Assembly: GCF_033954835.1 (NCBI RefSeq)
Contig: NZ_CP121471.1
Coordinates: 248,001 to 312,000, forward strand
DNA length: 64,000 nucleotides
Direction of reading: 5' to 3'
DNA from: Thiorhodovibrio frisius
Lineage (GTDB): Bacteria; Pseudomonadota; Gammaproteobacteria; Chromatiales; Chromatiaceae
Shown here one piece after another: positions 14,829-23,127 of the stretch; the first letter of the stretch is position 1, and each line of letters begins with the position of its first letter. Position numbers and translations under genes: made by a program. The notes beneath the pieces were generated by a model. It searched no databases and was not told the DNA's origin. It saw only the letters and a list, made by a program, of their open reading frames with translations.

Positions 14829-16312
14829 AAACTAATCCCAGCCGCGAGTCGTGAATTTTAGCCTGACTGTCAAGGCCATTTTCGGCCAAACCAGGCATCG
14901 TCAGCGCAGCAGAAAGTCCGAAACCAGCTCGCAAACCCGGCTGGATACCATCCCGCTGCCCAAGACCCTGAATTCCAGGCGCAAGCCACTCTCGGCTGTC
15001 GGTGCCGAAATCCGCGACCCGAGACTCGCGACCTTTAGATCAGGGTGCTAAGCCGCCCAGCGATAGCTGCTATGCAGTCCGCCGAGCCACTGCTTACGCA
15101 CCAGCTTGCGTGGTGTTTTGAAAAACTCTGGATCGTTCGCCGCTAGGTTGCCGGTCAGGTCCGGCAAAATCGGCGGCTCGACACCATTTGCCATGTGCGG
15201 CCTGGCGGTGTTGTAGTACGCCCGGAACTCAACCAGCAGCCGGTTCAAATGGCGGTCATTGAGTGGTTGGACATACCGCAACAGATCCTGATCAAGCGTG
15301 CGGTGAAAGCGCTCAACCACGCCGTTGTGCCACGGGCACTTGTAGCCGATGCGAATGGGCTTGATGCCCATGGCGGGCAGTGTCTGCTTGATGATGGGAA
15401 GGAAGGTACTGTCGCGATCCAACACGATGGCCTCGGGCATTGCATCCAAGTCCATGAAAGCGTTGCGCAGTTGTTGCGCCACCCAGGCTGCCGTGGGATG
15501 GTAAGTCGCGCGCGACCAGTGCAAGACCCGGCGCCCGTGGTCGATCAGATTCAAGATATAAAGTGTGTCTCCGGCCAAGTCCAAGGTGACCTTGAAATCG
15601 ATGGCCATGACATATTGGTTGTAGAGAATGGTCAACCAACCCGGCTCTGACTCGCGCGGCGGTTGCTTGCCTTTTGGCCGTGGCGCAAAGCCATGAGCCT
15701 TGAGAATGCTGGCCACCGTCTTCTTGGCGATCCGCAGCTTCAGCTCGCCACCGGACAACATCCGCGCGATCCGACTGGCACTGTAATAGGGATGAGCGTT
15801 CTTGATGGCCAGGATGACATCAACAACGAACGGTGGCGTCTGTGGGCGACCACGACGCTTACCCTCGGCGCTCTTCAGCGCATGTCGCCGCCGTCCCCTG
15901 GCTTGCAGCCAGCGGATATCGGTCATGGGACCAAAGCGAAGAAAGCGCGTCAGCCAGGGCAACGGCCGACGCAGCCAAGCGATCAGCCATTTTTGCCAGA
16001 CCTCGAGCCTGGGTAGTTTTCTCACCAGTCGTCGCTTGGCCGGAGGCGTCCCGCGCCCATCGGCCGAGACCACCTTCTGGCGCAGGCTTTTGAGCTCCAG
16101 CGACAGCACCTTCAACTGCAAGCGCCGCTTGGCCCAAGTGATGCGGTCGCGCCGGTAGCGCCGCACGCTCAGCAGGCCGACCACTAGCGCGATGGTAAAT
16201 GTCAGCAGCGGTATCCACCAGGGAATCATTGCACCTCCGACGCGCAAAAAGCGGCGGAGGATACGCCAGGTAACTTGCTTGATTCAAGGAGAGTTGGCAG
16301 AATTTGCCATTA
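14819..16312 (-). mobile_element. Insertion sequence with integrase-core transposase (ends tentative)
   Basis: An element carrying the transposase gene at 15048-16229. Candidate imperfect terminal inverted repeats are TAATGGTCAAAAACT at about 14819-14833 and the reverse complement of AGAATTTGCCATTA at 16299-16312. The left candidate end coincides with the point where HigB homology stops. The 14834-15047 stretch has no gene and would be the 3' untranslated end of the element. No target duplication was recognised. Confidence 0.4.
15048..16229 (-). CDS. Integrase-core (rve, DDE) transposase
   Basis: A 393-aa transposase. An HTH/HTH-like region precedes the rve core with the three acidic residues in YVMAIDFKVTLDL (Asp), AIVLDRDSTFLP (Asp) and WHNGVVERFHRTLDQ (Glu), the standard D-D-35-E catalytic triad for strand transfer. 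The C-terminal stretch FRAYYNTARPHMANG is also typical. An unusual feature is a hydrophobic N-terminal segment (MIPWWIPLLTFTIALVVGLL) that looks like a membrane helix before a basic stretch. The start at 16229 is chosen because that segment begins there. The family looks IS481/IS3-like; I cannot fix it further. Confidence 0.85.
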   Translation of the reverse strand: MIPWWIPLLTFTIALVVGLLSVRRYRRDRITWAKRRLQLKVLSLELKSLRQKVVSADGRGTPPAKRRLVRKLPRLEVWQKWLIAWLRRPLPWLTRFLRFGPMTDIRWLQARGRRRHALKSAEGKRRGRPQTPPFVVDVILAIKNAHPYYSASRIARMLSGGELKLRIAKKTVASILKAHGFAPRPKGKQPPRESEPGWLTILYNQYVMAIDFKVTLDLAGDTLYILNLIDHGRRVLHWSRATYHPTAAWVAQQLRNAFMDLDAMPEAIVLDRDSTFLPIIKQTLPAMGIKPIRIGYKCPWHNGVVERFHRTLDQDLLRYVQPLNDRHLNRLLVEFRAYYNTARPHMANGVEPPILPDLTGNLAANDPEFFKTPRKLVRKQWLGGLHSSYRWAA

Positions 16313-16335
16313 GTCTTACTTCAGGGAGCCATGCC

Positions 16336-16620
16336 ATGCCCACGCGCAATGTTGTGCTGACGGATGTGCAAGCAAAGTTTGTCGAACAGATGGTCGCCAG
16401 CGGCCAGTATCAAAACGCCAGCGAAGTGCTGCGCGAGGGGCTGCGTCTGGTGCAAACGCGAGAGGCGGAGCAAGCGGCGAAGCTCGCCGCCTTGCGCGAG
16501 GCCGTGGCGGTCGGCATTGCCGACATCGAGGCGGGGCGTTATACCGACTTTCATGATGCCATCTCGCTGCGCTCGCACATCAATGCCATCAGCAAGCGCG
16601 TACTGGCGAAACACGGATGA
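16336..16620 (+). CDS. ParD-family antitoxin
   Basis: A 94-aa protein starting MPTRNVVLTDVQAKFVEQMV with the ParD signature ASGQYQNASEVLREGLRLVQ, a ribbon-helix-helix DNA-binding fold, and a C-terminal toxin-binding helix. A second ATG 5 bp upstream is in another frame. The stop overlaps the ParE start by 4 bp (ATGA at 16617-16620). It neutralises ParE and represses the operon. Confidence 0.9.
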   Translation: MPTRNVVLTDVQAKFVEQMVASGQYQNASEVLREGLRLVQTREAEQAAKLAALREAVAVGIADIEAGRYTDFHDAISLRSHINAISKRVLAKHG

Positions 16621-17033
16621 CCGACTGGACGGTTCGCCTGGCCGATCAGGCCGCTCAAGATGTCGAGGAGATCCTCGATTGGACGCTTGGGCACTTTGGG
16701 CCGCTGCAGCTTGAGGTTTATACCGAGACCATCAACGACGCGCTTGAGGCATTGACCGAGGGTTTTGCGAATCTTGGTGTACGCGAGCGTCCTGAGCTTG
16801 GAGAAGATTTGGCGACGTTACATGTCGCACACAAAGGGCGCAATGGACGCCATCAACTCATTGTTCGTTTTGACGAAGCCGAGCGTACCATTGAAGTTCT
16901 GCGCATCCTGCACGACAGCATGGATATAGCGCGGCATATCCCATCGGCTGCTACTGAATATGGGGGTTCTGGCAGGGGGGCGACGCCAACAAAGTCCAAC
17001 CAGGCGATGCGCACCCATGTAATAGCTGCCTGA
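16617..17033 (+). CDS. ParE-family toxin
   Basis: A 138-aa protein. Residues 1-100 fit ParE: VRLADQAAQDVEEILDWTLG, then LEALTEGFANLGVRERPELG and HQLIVRFDEAERTIEVLRIL, ending in the family-typical LHDSMDIARHI. ParE proteins poison DNA gyrase. About 30 extra residues at the end (after HIPSAATEYGG) have no match to the family, contain a low-complexity stretch and probably arose by loss of the original stop. The core module looks complete. Confidence 0.85.
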   Translation: MTDWTVRLADQAAQDVEEILDWTLGHFGPLQLEVYTETINDALEALTEGFANLGVRERPELGEDLATLHVAHKGRNGRHQLIVRFDEAERTIEVLRILHDSMDIARHIPSAATEYGGSGRGATPTKSNQAMRTHVIAA

Positions 17034-17056
17034 CAGCGCAACATCACCCCGCTCCC

Positions 17057-17288
17057 CTCAACCCCGCCGTATCCAACACCACATCCGCCAGCGCCCAAGC
17101 CTCCGGGTTGTGGCTGATGAAGAACTTGCGCTGGTAGCTGCCGAGAGCGAGCGCCGCGCAGGGCAACCCGCCGATCCACACCCGAGCCATTGACGCCTGG
17201 CGGCGGTATGAGGGGCAGCTGCAGCCGTTGGTGGGGGTGTTGGGACAGAACCCGGCCACGCCAGCCGGTGAATCGGCTACACTCTCGC
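17057..17288 (+). repeat. Sulfotransferase-end/promoter repeat, copy D (best preserved coding frame)
   Basis: Shares the first ~100 bp with copies B and C. It then reads through as LPRASAAQGNPPIHTRAIDA and WRRYEGQLQPLVGVLGQN, the pattern found at the C-terminus of sulfotransferases. It ends with CCGGTGAATCGGCTACACT (17264-17283). No start codon follows within 6 bases here; the next gene starts at 17325. Confidence 0.6.
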
Positions 17289-17324
17289 TTTAGAGCTGCG
17301 CCAAGCCAATATCCAAGAGCCGCG

Positions 17325-17564
17325 ATGAATGCCTACAAGACCTACGTCCGCATGGATGCTTCAAGTCGTGTTGTGCTGGAAGGAATGCCGTTCCCCGAAG
17401 GCGCCTTGCTCGAAGTGCTGGTGGTCGATCAAACGCGCCAGCCTGAAGAGCGCACCGAAAGCTGGCGCGCGTTGATGCGCCATGTGCAGCGTCTGCCCCA
17501 GTCGGCAGTGCTCACCGATGCGGACATTGCAGCGGAAATCGATGCACAGCGCGGCGAATGCTAA
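17325..17564 (+). CDS. Antitoxin-like protein paired with a PIN protein
   Basis: A 79-aa protein starting MNAYKTYVRMDASSRVVLEG. The beta-rich start followed by FPEGALLEVLVVDQ is AbrB/SpoVT-like, and a helical tail ends LTDADIAAEIDAQRGEC. Its last 7 bases overlap the PIN gene, the usual order antitoxin-toxin. The ATG at 17325 is the only one matching this domain start; the in-frame upstream part belongs to repeat copy D. Confidence 0.65.
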   Translation: MNAYKTYVRMDASSRVVLEGMPFPEGALLEVLVVDQTRQPEERTESWRALMRHVQRLPQSAVLTDADIAAEIDAQRGEC

Positions 17565-17911
17565 TGCGGGTGGTGATCGACACCAATCTCTTGGTATCGG
17601 CAGTGATTCGAGATCGTCTGCCGGAACGGGTGCTGCTGTGGTGCTTGAGCCGCTCAGATACCGAGTGGTTGGTGACACCCGAGATCATGGCCGAATACAG
17701 CGCCGTCATCCAGCGTCCGAAATTCGCCTTACCTCGTGCAACCATCAACTGGTGGTTGGAACTGCTCGCGGCCTCTGGCGAAGCAGATTATTTGATCACC
17801 GGGGACGGTGATTTTAGCGAGGCGAAGGCGCTGATCGCGACACCCATTCTGAGCGTCCGCGCTTTCGCGCAGGCGGTTGCTCCGCAAACATTGGTCGCGA
17901 CAGAAGGCTAG
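17558..17911 (+). pseudogene. PIN-domain toxin with a central deletion
   Basis: A 117-aa PIN protein. It has the first Asp (VVIDTNLLVSAVI), the Glu (TPEIMAEYSAVIQRP) and the last acidic cluster (DYLITGDGDF). The part between them, which in this PIN subgroup carries the third acidic motif (a DPKD-like segment) and normally adds 25-30 residues, is missing. NWWLELLAASGEADYLITGD joins the two halves in frame, probably by recombination between similar LLA/LAA codons. The nuclease pocket is therefore incomplete and the protein is probably inactive. Confidence 0.65.
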
Positions 17912-17952
17912 CTGGGGCGCTGCGCGTGTCGTGAACACGAGCACGAACCACG

Positions 17953-19529
17953 ATGAAGGACCCGCGTGAAACAACACCCAGTTCCAATCAGCAGATCCCG
18001 ATCCCGGAGGCGCTAAACCAGGCGGTAGCGCATCATCGCGCCGGCCAGCTCCAGGATGCCGAGCGATTGTATCGGGCCATTTTGCAGGCACAGCCCAAGC
18101 ATCCCGACGCGAACCACAACCTTGGGGTGCTGGCCGTTTCCGTGAATCAGATCGCCGCTGCGCTTCCGCTGTTTGAGACGGCACGCGCGGACAATCCCGC
18201 GGTCACCCAATACTGGCTCAGCATTGCTGACGCCTTGGCGCGCTGCGGACGCCCCGACGAGGCGCAATCCCTGGTCGCCCAAGCGCAGAGCAGCGCTCTG
18301 GATGAAGGCGGTGTCCAAAGGCTGCGAGAATACCTCGCGGTGCACCAGCGAGCTGACAGCTCCATAAACGCGCCAGGCGAGCGCTATCAGCAGGCTCTGC
18401 AAGCGCATCAAAGTGGTGATCTGCAGACAGCCGAAGCAGGCTACCGGCAACTCATCGCCCAGAACTCCGCACACGCCGAGGCCCTGCATCGTCTGGGGTT
18501 GGTTCTGTACCAGCGCGGCGACCCCGCAGGCGCCGAGGCACTCATTCGCCGCGCGATTGGCAACAACGACCAAGTCCCGGCCTATCACTGCCATCACGGT
18601 GTCATGTTGAAAGCCCTCTTGCGCTTGGAGGAGGCCCTACAGGCTTATGACCAAGCCTTGGCACTTAAGCCCGATTATGCCGAGGCGCACTCCAACCGGG
18701 GCAATGCTCTTAAGGACCTTGGGCGTTTGGAGGACGCCCTGCAGGCCTATGAGCAGGCCTTGCGTATCGCCCCGCAGCATCCGGGAACCCATAATAACCG
18801 ACTGCTGACGTTGCATTACCGTGAAGAGCGTGCCGATGGTGCGATCCTCTCGGCGGCGCGCGCGCCCCCCCGAGCCGGACGCCATCGTCTTTGCCAGCTT
18901 CAGCAACCCGACCAAGCTCTCGCCGCGCACCATCGCGCTCTGGTCAAGAGTGTTGTCCGCCAACCCCAAGGCCCGCCTGCGGCTCAAGTACGGCTGCCTG
19001 GATGATCCCCTGCAACAGCGCAACCTGCGCGCGCGCTTCGCCGCTTCCGGCTTTACCCGCGACCTGGAGGCGGCTTATCGGCAGATGTGGCGGCGTTGGT
19101 GTGATCAGCAATCCGATCCCGCCACCCCCCCCGGTGTCAGGATAGATGCCGTGACCACGGCGACAGAGTCCAACCGCCAACGCCCAAGTCAAAGGGACTG
19201 CACGACCCTTGTCGTGCTGGGCGCCTTCTCCAGTGGCACCACCGCGTTAACCGGCTATCTTGAGCGCCTGGGTGCCTACAGCTGCCCACCGCATCTGCAA
19301 CTCAATGACCCCATGACGCCGAGCAGCTACGAGCCCACCGCCTTGCGCGCGGCTTTGCTTGAGGCGGTGGATGAGCAGCAGTTGTGCCGCCGTGCGCAGC
19401 GGGGCGAGGGGTTTGCCGACTGGTTTCAGTCATGGTGGCAGGACCAATGCGCGCAAGCCAGATCCAACGCCAGCACACAGCTGGTTCTGAAGCATCCCCT
19501 GCTGGCCTTCGTGATTAATTCCGGGGACA
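17953..19529 (+). pseudogene. TPR-OGT-sulfotransferase gene, deleted, frameshifted and cut by an intron fragment
   Basis: From 17953 the frame encodes several TPR units (LNQAVAHHRAGQLQDAERLY; ALQAYDQALALKPDYAEAHS). Near 18860, in a GCGCGCGCGCCCCCCC run, the frame breaks. In the next frame a piece of an OGT catalytic end follows (VFASFSNPTKLSPRTIALWS, then ASGFTRDLEAAYRQMWRRWC), so most of the OGT domain was deleted. After a ~45-residue linker comes a sulfotransferase start with a PAPS-loop-like VLGAFSSGTTALTGYLERLG. That domain stops after VLKHPLLAFVI, where a group II intron 5' end begins at 19530. It was likely a multidomain surface-modifying protein. Confidence 0.75.
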
Positions 19530-19810
19530 GTGCGGCCTGGCAAGGCCGCGTGCTCTAGCGGGTTAGAGTCCCGCCCGGGTAATCGTGAGCCGCGAGCCCG
19601 GTATCAAGCCTTACGGCGCGAAGGGTAACTGACGCGTCGGTGCGTAGGCATGAAAACAGGCGAGGTGCAAAGGTAGCGGGTGAAGCCGCCCCTGAAGGTG
19701 TAGAGCCCCGAAAAGAATTTGTCGGAGAGTGCCGACGGGTTTGTCCCCCCGGCAGGCAACACTCCATGTCGCGTCAAGGTCAGTGGCATGGAGTGTAGTT
19801 TCTCTCCTCT
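19530..19810 (+). mobile_element. Group II intron 5' fragment, no reverse transcriptase
   Basis: Starts GTGCGGCCTGG, a GTGCG-type intron 5' end, and goes on with TAGCGGGTTAGAGTCCCGCC, GAGCCCGGTATCAAGCCTTA and GGCGAGGTGCAAAGGTAGCG. These are sequences I recognise from domain I of bacterial group II introns. A 10-bp-stem hairpin lies at 19759-19796. No intron-encoded protein, domain V or 3' end follows, because the transposon begins around 19810. The intron would have entered the sulfotransferase gene after ..GGGGACA. The right border is approximate. Confidence 0.6.
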
Positions 19811-19852
19811 ATCCACGAACCACCGCCGGAAATTCCCCCCACTGCACCACCG

Positions 19853-20644
19853 GTGAAACGGCGAACCGGTGGAGCAAAGCGGCGCGCCTGGGCCACGCGC
19901 TTTCTCACAGCCTTCCCCGCCCGGGCAAGTGCGCGCGGATGCGCCACACTGAGCAGAGGGATCACTGCAACAGAAGTGGCCCGTCCAGTTCACCGCTGGA
20001 CGGGCCGGAGGCCGGTGCAACTGCGCTTTGCATACCGAGGCACCGGCGAGGAGTACGTTAGCGCCAAAGGCTGGGAGCAGACAACGCTCAAGCGCTGTCC
20101 CTTGCATCCCCAGGGTGGCTGCCACTTCGCCCGTCATGGCACCTACGCACGTATCTCCCCGCCGGGAACGCTGATTTGCCGCTACTACTGCCCGGAGGGC
20201 CATCGCACCTTCAGCCTGCTGCCGGACTGCTATGCCGCGCAGCTCACCGGTCAGCTCAGCGAGGTCGAGGACGTGGTCAAGGCGGTGGAGAACGCCCCCA
20301 GCCAAGCCGTCGCCTGCGAACAGTTGCGCCCGGACATTGAGCTCCCGGGCGTGCAGCGCTGGGTGGGACGCCGAGTCGGTGCCGTGCGCCTGGCCCTGCA
20401 TCTGCTCAAAGGTCTGCTCCCGGAGCGTTTCGCTGACTGTGCCGCCACCCTGAGCGCCTTTGCCCTCACGCTCGGGCTCCTTGACGGCTGTGGTGTGCTG
20501 GTGGTGCTGCGCGGGATCGCCGAGCCTTGGTTGCAACAACTTCCCGCCCCGCTCGGATTCCGTCCCCGGCATCGGGTGGTTGGCGGGCGGCGCGCCGCCC
20601 GCCAACACCCGACGGGGGCGGACCCCCCGGGGAAGAATCGTTAG
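19853..20644 (+). CDS. Zinc-ribbon-like transposon accessory protein
   Basis: Up to 263 aa, but the first ~55 residues look non-coding; a GTG at 20015 behind GGAGG is a likelier start (about 209 aa). The region KRCPLHPQGGCHFARHGTYA then RYYCPEGHRTFSLLP spaces Cys/His pairs like the zinc ribbon found at the N-terminus of many transposases. Helical segments follow (LSEVEDVVKAVENAP and so on). The last 40 residues are Arg/Gly/Pro-rich and probably read-through debris. It is placed directly before the transposase gene. It may act as a separate DNA-binding subunit, which is inference. Confidence 0.6.
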   Translation: MKRRTGGAKRRAWATRFLTAFPARASARGCATLSRGITATEVARPVHRWTGRRPVQLRFAYRGTGEEYVSAKGWEQTTLKRCPLHPQGGCHFARHGTYARISPPGTLICRYYCPEGHRTFSLLPDCYAAQLTGQLSEVEDVVKAVENAPSQAVACEQLRPDIELPGVQRWVGRRVGAVRLALHLLKGLLPERFADCAATLSAFALTLGLLDGCGVLVVLRGIAEPWLQQLPAPLGFRPRHRVVGGRRAARQHPTGADPPGKNR

Positions 20645-20689
20645 GGTCGCAAGGGCAGGCACTGGGCCTGCGCTGTGAGGAACCGACCC

Positions 20690-22042
20690 ATGACTGATTG
20701 TGATTCCGACGCCGAACGGCGCCAGCAGATCGCCTTGTTTCGCCACCAGGTGATTGGCGAGCTCGTGCATTTTCCCGAGGGCCACAAGGGGCTGTATGCG
20801 CTGATTGAGCAGAAAGCCGCGCGTGACTATGTCATCCCCGGCAGCCAACGCACCCGGGTGGCGGCCGAGACCATCCGTGATTGGCTCAAGGCCTATCGCC
20901 GCGGTGGCTTTGATGCCCTGTTACCCAAGCCACGCGCTGATCGCGGCCAATCCCGGCGCTTGCCAGCCGAGGTGGTGGAGACGCTGCTGGCGATCAAGGA
21001 GGCCAACCCGAAACTCTCCGTCCAGCTGGTCATCCGCGCAGCCCGTGAGCGCCCCGAGGTGCCCGAGGCACTGCCCCTGCCGCCCTCGACCGTGCATCGG
21101 CTGCTCGCCCGCCATGGGTTGATGGAGCCACCCAAGGAGACGCCGGTCGATCAGGACCGGCGCCGTTTCGCCTTTGCCCAGGCCGGGGAGCTGTGGATGA
21201 GCGATGTGATGCACGGCCCCAGCGTGGTGGTGGGCGGGCGAGTGAAGCGCAAGACCTATTTGATCGCCTTCATCGATGACGCCACCCGGGTGATCCCGCA
21301 TGCGGCCTTCGCGCTTTCGGAGAATACGCGGGCGTTCTTGCCGGTGCTGAAAACGGCGGTGGCCAAGCGCGGGCTGCCGGCTCGGCTGTATGTCGACAAT
21401 GGCGCCAATTACCGCTCCCAGCAGTTGGCGCTGGTGTGCGCCAAGCTGGGGATCGCCTTGATTCACGCCCGTCCCTATCGCCCTCAGGGCAAGGGCAAGA
21501 TCGAGCGTTGGTTCAAGACGGTACGGGCGCAGTTGCTCACCCGGCTGACCTCGGAGGATACCGCCAGCCTGGAGGCGCTCAATCGCCGGCTGGCGACCTG
21601 GGTCGAGGGGGAGTATCACCTCAGTCCCCATCGCGCCCTGGAGGGGCTCACACCGCTGGAGCGGTGGGCGCAAAGCGCCGAGGCGCTGCGTTATCCCGAG
21701 CCGTCCTTGGATCTGGCCGATGTGTTTTTGTTCGAGGCCCAGCGCAAGGTGCAGAAGGATCGTACCGTGAGTCTCAACGGGGTGGTCTATGAGGTCGATG
21801 CGCTCTTGGTGGGAGAGACGGTGACCTTGCGCTTCGATCCCGAGGCGCCGCCGGAGCGTGGGGTGCAGGTGTGCCATCACGGCAAACGCATCGAAGTGGC
21901 GCGTCCGGTGCAGACCTATGCCAATTGTTTTGTCCGTCGTGAGCGTCCGTCCTCGACCCTGCACAGCGACACCCCGGCGGCGGAGCCAGCGCCCTCGGCG
22001 CTGCGCCTGCGTGAGCTACCCGATGACGGGGAGGTGCGCTGA
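20690..22042 (+). CDS. DDE (Mu-type/integrase-core) transposase
   Basis: A 450-aa transposase with an N-terminal helix-turn-helix (RVAAETIRDWLKAYRRGGFD), a second HTH-like segment, and an integrase core. The core has Asp in GELWMSDVMHGPSVVVGGRV, Asp in YVDNGANYRSQQLALVCAKL and Glu in YRPQGKGKIERWFKTVRAQL (D,D-35-E). A C-terminal beta domain follows, as in Mu-like and IS481/IS21-like transposases. The ATG at 20690 follows GTGAGGAAC; a GTG at 20675 is possible. Its stop overlaps the ATPase start (TGATG), so the two are co-translated. Confidence 0.9.
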   Translation: MTDCDSDAERRQQIALFRHQVIGELVHFPEGHKGLYALIEQKAARDYVIPGSQRTRVAAETIRDWLKAYRRGGFDALLPKPRADRGQSRRLPAEVVETLLAIKEANPKLSVQLVIRAARERPEVPEALPLPPSTVHRLLARHGLMEPPKETPVDQDRRRFAFAQAGELWMSDVMHGPSVVVGGRVKRKTYLIAFIDDATRVIPHAAFALSENTRAFLPVLKTAVAKRGLPARLYVDNGANYRSQQLALVCAKLGIALIHARPYRPQGKGKIERWFKTVRAQLLTRLTSEDTASLEALNRRLATWVEGEYHLSPHRALEGLTPLERWAQSAEALRYPEPSLDLADVFLFEAQRKVQKDRTVSLNGVVYEVDALLVGETVTLRFDPEAPPERGVQVCHHGKRIEVARPVQTYANCFVRRERPSSTLHSDTPAAEPAPSALRLRELPDDGEVR

Positions 22043-22842
22043 TGTATCAGAAGCATTTCGCACTCACGGCTTTTCCCTTTGATGTCACGCCGGAGCCGGA
22101 TGCGCTCTTTGCCTCCAGTTCCCTGGCCGAGGCCGAGGCGCGGTTGAAGCACTTGCTCGAGTTGCGCGGCATTGGCCTGGTCACCGGCGAGGCGGGATCG
22201 GGGAAAACCACGGTGTGCCGCAAGGTGGCGGCGGAGCTGCATCCGGGCTTGTATCGGGTGTTCTATGTGCCGCTCTCGACGGGTAATGTGATGGATATGT
22301 ACAAGTCGGTGGCCTGGGAGTTGGGACTGCCGACGGAGCGCAATCGCGCGGCGGCCTTTCGGGTGATTCGCACGGAGATTTCGCGTTTGACCCTGGAGGC
22401 GAGGCAGTGCCCGGTGCTGATCGTCGATGAGGCGCATCACTTGCGCAATGATGTCTTGGAGGATTTGCGCTTGCTGACCAATTACCGCATGGATGCGGAG
22501 AATCGCTTGTGTCTACTGCTGGTGGGACTGACGGAGTTGCGCCGGCGCTTGGCGATGGCGGTGCATGAGTCGTTGGCGCAGCGCGTTGTGGTGCGTCATC
22601 ACTTGAGCGGCCTGACGCGCGAGGAGGTGCCTGGGTATTTGACCCATCGCCTGCGCTTGGCGGGATGTGAGCTTGAGGTGTTCGAGCCGGCGGCGGTGGA
22701 GGCTTTGTTTCAGGCGACTCAGGGGATGCCACGCAAGCTCAATCGGCTGGCGCATTATGCGTTGATCAGCGCGGCGAGCGAGAAGGCGCGCACGGTGAGC
22801 ATTGATCACGTGCAGCTGGCACGTGAGGAGGTGGGGCCATGA
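22042..22842 (+). CDS. AAA ATPase of the transposon (TniB/ExeA-like)
   Basis: A 266-aa ATPase starting MYQKHFALTAFPFDVTPEPD, the ExeA-type start. Walker A is GLVTGEAGSGKTTVCRK (about residue 55), Walker B VLIVDEAHHLRND (about 135), and sensor-type LLLVGLTELRRRL. A winged-helix-like end follows. In Tn7, IS21 and Mu such proteins choose or protect target DNA and activate the transposase. The TGATG overlap at the front and the ATGA overlap at the back show a compact operon. Confidence 0.85.
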   Translation: MYQKHFALTAFPFDVTPEPDALFASSSLAEAEARLKHLLELRGIGLVTGEAGSGKTTVCRKVAAELHPGLYRVFYVPLSTGNVMDMYKSVAWELGLPTERNRAAAFRVIRTEISRLTLEARQCPVLIVDEAHHLRNDVLEDLRLLTNYRMDAENRLCLLLVGLTELRRRLAMAVHESLAQRVVVRHHLSGLTREEVPGYLTHRLRLAGCELEVFEPAAVEALFQATQGMPRKLNRLAHYALISAASEKARTVSIDHVQLAREEVGP

Positions 22843-23048
22843 GTGCGCGGCACGAATCGGAATCCTTGTCCGTGACCTTGCCAAGCCATTGGACTGGGGA
22901 GCAGGCGGCAGCGGTCTATACCTTGCTGTGCGAGCTGACCCACCTCGTCGAGGCGCGTTACCACCATCAGTTACAGACGTGGTTTGTTGGGGAGGAACCG
23001 GGCGAGCAGTTGGATCTGTTCGGCTTTGATGATCCGATGCCGTTCTGA
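22839..23048 (+). CDS. Small transposon-encoded protein
   Basis: A 69-aa protein overlapping the ATPase stop by 4 bp. It is acidic, with one likely amphipathic helix (EQAAAVYTLLCELTHLVEAR) and an acidic tail LFGFDDPMPF. I do not recognise the family; location and overlap say it belongs to the transposon. Confidence 0.6.
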   Translation: MSARHESESLSVTLPSHWTGEQAAAVYTLLCELTHLVEARYHHQLQTWFVGEEPGEQLDLFGFDDPMPF

Positions 23049-23095
23049 ACCCTCAACCGGCGGCGGGTGATACGGCCCACCGCTCCATCAACCCG

Positions 23096-23127
23096 GGCCG
23101 GGCGTGCGTCGCACCCCGGCCTTTTTT
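23096..23127 (+). terminator. Intrinsic terminator after the transposon operon
   Basis: GGCCGGGCGTGC at 23096 pairs with GCACCCCGGCC, followed by six T at 23122-23127. It sits 48 bp after the last transposon gene. Confidence 0.75.

Noticed and set aside
19853-20014. First 54 codons of the zinc-ribbon gene as coding
   Set aside because: Arg/Ala-rich, no homology, overlaps probable transposon end motifs; kept in the coordinates only because the true start is not certain.
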